A stretch of 7,195 bases of DNA from NCBI GenBank assembly GCA_947372155.1, contig CANBSM010000176.1, forward strand, positions 1-7,195, in the 5' to 3' direction. This DNA is from Burkholderiaceae bacterium. GTDB taxonomy: Bacteria; Pseudomonadota; Gammaproteobacteria; Burkholderiales; Burkholderiaceae. This document shows, one piece after another, positions 5,405 through 7,195 of this stretch; position 1 is the first letter of the stretch; each line of letters opens with the position of its first letter. The translations under genes were made by a program, and so were the position numbers. Under the pieces are notes generated by a model. That model was not told where the DNA came from. It searched no databases and saw only the letters and a program-made list of their open reading frames with translations.

Positions 5405-6061
5405 ATGAAACCAACAATCAAAATTGACTATGTATCTGATATTGCATGCCCCTGGTGCGCGGTAGGATTGGGCAATCTCAATCAGGCAATTGCCCAGTTA
5501 AGTGATCAAGTCGATTTTGAAGTGCATTTTCATCCTTTTGAACTCAATCCCAATATGCCTTTGGGTGGTCAAGATGCGATTGAACATCTTACTGAAAAGT
5601 ATGGCTTAAGCGTAGAACAAGTCAAAGCCAATCAAGCCAATATTCGCACCAAAGCATTAGAGGCAGGATTTGAGTTTCATCCAGAGGGTCGAAAAAGGGT
5701 GTACAACACATTTGATTCTCACCGTCTTTTACATTGGGCGGGAGAGGAGTTTGGACCAGAGAAGCAAGCAGTCCTCAAAAAGGAATTGCTCAATACTTAC
5801 TTTTGCTTGGCAGTTAATTTAGATGATCAGAAAAATCTAATAGATGCAGTAACTCGTTCTGGCCTAGATAAGGATCGAGCTCAAGAGGTGCTCAAAAATA
5901 ATGAATTTTCTAAAGAAGTTCGAGATGAAGAGTCTACCTATACCAATGCAGGTATAAGCTCAGTGCCATCAATCATTCTGAACGATCAATATCTTTTGCA
6001 AGGAGCCCAGCCTCCTGAGTCGTTCGTGAATGCATTTGAACAGCTAATTAAGGAACGCTAA
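5405..6061 (+). CDS. DsbA-family (FrnE-like) thiol oxidoreductase, cytoplasmic
   Basis: A complete 218-residue thioredoxin-fold protein of the DsbA/FrnE group. The redox motif Cys15-Pro-Trp-Cys18 follows strand one (KIDYVSDIACPWC), and the cis-proline Pro188 lies in GISSVPSIIL (183-192). The region between them is the helical insertion typical of DsbA folds, with the FrnE-type FHPFELNPNMP (42-52) and HRLLHWA (106-112). No signal peptide or membrane segment is present, so it probably acts in the cytoplasm as a disulfide isomerase or reductase, perhaps in stress response or polyketide-like isomerisation; the family does not fix the substrate. One further cysteine (Cys134) is present. It is a single-gene unit with a perfect terminator-like hairpin upstream, and its stop codon lies 12 bp from the convergent cupin stop with no clear terminator between them. 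Confidence 0.92.
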   Translation: MKPTIKIDYVSDIACPWCAVGLGNLNQAIAQLSDQVDFEVHFHPFELNPNMPLGGQDAIEHLTEKYGLSVEQVKANQANIRTKALEAGFEFHPEGRKRVYNTFDSHRLLHWAGEEFGPEKQAVLKKELLNTYFCLAVNLDDQKNLIDAVTRSGLDKDRAQEVLKNNEFSKEVRDEESTYTNAGISSVPSIILNDQYLLQGAQPPESFVNAFEQLIKER

Positions 6062-6073
6062 AATACTTTTCCC

Positions 6074-6763
6074 TTAATCAGAATACCCGCCTCTTTCTAC
6101 ATCATTACTGCCGCCCAGTAAATGCCCAGTCTTTACAAAGATCGTGCAACCTTCCTTGCTAAAAGGTTGATGCAAGCTCATGTGTGGACTTCTTATCCAT
6201 GAGCCAGCAGGGTAGCGGCCATGCTCATCTTCAAATACACCATCAACTACAAAGATTTCTTCGCCACCATAATGTTTGTGTGGGTTGAAGTAGGTTTGAG
6301 GTGCCCAGCGAACTAAAGTTGATCCACTTCCTTGCTGCATCAGCGGCATGACTGTAAGGCCTGGAACCATTCCCTGATACCAAGGTGCTTTTGTAGTATC
6401 AATAATCTCTCGGTCGATTTGATCTGGGCCGAGATGTCTTAGTTTGACAAATAGAGTACAGCCAGACTCGCTAAATGGCGCATGCGATGAGCCTGGTGGA
6501 TTCATGATGTATGTGCCAGCAGGATAGTCGCCGCTTTCGTCACTAAATGCCCCATTCATAACCAATATCTCCTCACCAAATTCATGTGTGTGAGTCTGAA
6601 ATTTAGATCCGGGTTGATAGCGAACGATTGAGGTTGCTTTTGCTACCTCATCACCAAGTCGATCGAGCATACGTCTTTCTATCCCTGATTCTGGACTCTG
6701 AACCCAAGGCAAGTCATGGTGGTTAATTACTACCCGCTTACTGTAATCAGAGTGAATATTCAT
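6074..6763 (-). CDS. Bicupin, ChrR-like cupin-domain protein
   Basis: A two-domain cupin of 229 residues from the ATG at 6763. The domains begin near residues 45 and 148 and are clear repeats of each other. Each has an HxH plus Glu cluster followed by a later His: His58, His60 and a Glu pair, then His94 in domain 1; His162, His164 and a Glu pair, then His198 in domain 2. These are typical metal ligands, so two metal sites are likely. PAGTYIMNPPGSSHAPF and PAGSWIRSPHMSLHQPF mark the second half of each barrel. Related domains occur in the anti-sigma factor ChrR and in acetylacetone-dioxygenase-like enzymes; no zinc-binding anti-sigma N-terminal domain is seen, so the role is unknown. The reading frame stays open to a TTG at 6796, but a probable -10 box lies inside that extension; ATG 6772 is the other possible start. 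It is on the same strand as cydB with an 84-bp gap. Confidence 0.88.
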   Translation of the reverse strand: MNIHSDYSKRVVINHHDLPWVQSPESGIERRMLDRLGDEVAKATSIVRYQPGSKFQTHTHEFGEEILVMNGAFSDESGDYPAGTYIMNPPGSSHAPFSESGCTLFVKLRHLGPDQIDREIIDTTKAPWYQGMVPGLTVMPLMQQGSGSTLVRWAPQTYFNPHKHYGGEEIFVVDGVFEDEHGRYPAGSWIRSPHMSLHQPFSKEGCTIFVKTGHLLGGSNDVERGGYSD

Positions 6764-6776
6764 GTATTGCATTTCA

Positions 6777-6806
6777 AGTATAGGAAAACAAGTCAAAGCA
6801 TAGCAA
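6777..6806 (-). promoter_or_regulatory. Candidate promoter of the cupin gene
   Basis: On the minus strand, TTGCTA (6806-6801) and TATACT (6782-6777) are separated by 18 bp, a reasonable sigma-70 pair. Transcription would begin near 6770, leaving a very short leader before the ATG at 6763, or none before the ATG at 6772. This argues against the upstream TTG start. Confidence 0.45.
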
Positions 6807-6847
6807 GTATATTGAACGTGCCAAAAAATATAATGACCTTACTTAAC

Positions 6848-7195
6848 TTAGTAATAACTAAGCGGCTCGGTTTTGCCCCAAAATATTTTGTAAGAATAAA
6901 TCGTGTACCCAATGATGGTTGGTAGCACAACTACAGCACCCCAAAATATTACCCACAATGACTCTGTGGCTGAGGCTGCCTCCCAAATTGTCATTTTGTC
7001 TACGACGATGTAAGGGAACATGCTGTAAGCAATCCCTAAAAAAGCCAGGATAAAAATGGCTACGCTTAGCGCAAAAGGAACCCAAACAGGCGCCGGCTTA
7101 TCTCTTTGCATTTTTAATAAGTTCAGATCAATCAAGATAAAGCAGGCCAAAGTTAAAACTGGGAAAGGTAATAAGAAAAAGATATTGGGGAAGGT
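6848..7195 (-). CDS. cydB: Cytochrome bd-type quinol oxidase subunit II, C-terminal part
   Basis: This is the last 115 codons plus stop of a gene entering from the right edge. The frame is open to position 7195, so the apparent internal TTG start near 7150 is not real. The segment has three hydrophobic stretches consistent with the last transmembrane helices: residues from about TFPNIFFLLPFPVLTL, then VWVPFALSVAIFILAFLGIA, then WVIFWGAVVVLPTIIGYTIY. Between the last two is SMFPYIV followed by TIWEAASATESL, the conserved CydB/CioB signature (compare MFPF and LTMWDA in E. coli CydB). The product pairs with CydA in the inner membrane to oxidise quinol and reduce oxygen with high affinity. The short C-terminal tail WGKTEPLSYY is typical of the CioB/CydB-like branch, so it may be a cyanide-insensitive variant. 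A weak AT-rich hairpin (6847-6862) overlaps the stop codon. The cydA partner is expected further right on the same strand. Confidence 0.92.
   Translation of the reverse strand, partial: TFPNIFFLLPFPVLTLACFILIDLNLLKMQRDKPAPVWVPFALSVAIFILAFLGIAYSMFPYIVVDKMTIWEAASATESLWVIFWGAVVVLPTIIGYTIYSYKIFWGKTEPLSYY

Noticed and set aside
6764..6796. Extended cupin start at the TTG of 6796
   Set aside because: The extension contains a TATACT -10-like box, has no Shine-Dalgarno and adds residues unlike a cupin N-terminus. ATG 6763 or 6772 fits better.
6858..7085. Minus-strand open frame of 75 codons inside cydB
   Set aside because: It overlaps the conserved cydB C-terminal segment in another frame and has no recognisable domain.

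Overview
The window looks like part of a betaproteobacterial chromosome, most likely a Burkholderiaceae member of the Polynucleobacter type. This is an inference from the low-to-moderate GC, a Bug/TctC solute receptor gene, and the mix of periplasmic hydrolases with a cytochrome bd-type oxidase gene. No database search was possible.

Layout, left to right. Positions 1-302 (minus) hold the N-terminal 100 codons of a Bug-family periplasmic solute receptor. Positions 303-662 are non-coding and contain a degraded repeat unit (about 420-637). Then come a secreted SxxK serine hydrolase (663-1880, minus) and a Tat-exported gamma-glutamyltransferase-fold Ntn-hydrolase (1972-3672, minus). A 297-bp divergent intergenic region with nested inverted repeats separates the latter from a secreted type II-like L-asparaginase (3970-5022, plus, GTG start). 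Positions 5023-5404 are non-coding and unusually structured: a perfect bidirectional terminator, the 3' half of a CAT-anticodon tRNA with no 5' half, the rest of a second repeat unit ending in a conserved hairpin, and another terminator-like hairpin. The right part holds a cytoplasmic DsbA/FrnE-family oxidoreductase (5405-6061, plus), converging on a two-domain ChrR-like cupin (6074-6763, minus). The window ends with the C-terminal part of cydB/cioB, cytochrome bd oxidase subunit II (6848-7195, minus).

Main observation. Positions 420-637 and 5101-5317 are two same-orientation copies of one unit of about 217 bp, alignable from end to end with a single 1-nt length difference. One end of the unit is a tRNA 3' half that starts exactly at the anticodon loop. 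The other end is a 57-bp block (4 mismatches) carrying a strong hairpin. This resembles the scar left when an integrative element inserts at a tRNA 3' end, here possibly twice. The 4.7-kb interval between the copies carries three exported hydrolases that could release amino acids from amide, gamma-glutamyl or small-peptide substrates, next to a solute receptor gene. No integrase is visible, so the mobile-element reading remains inference.
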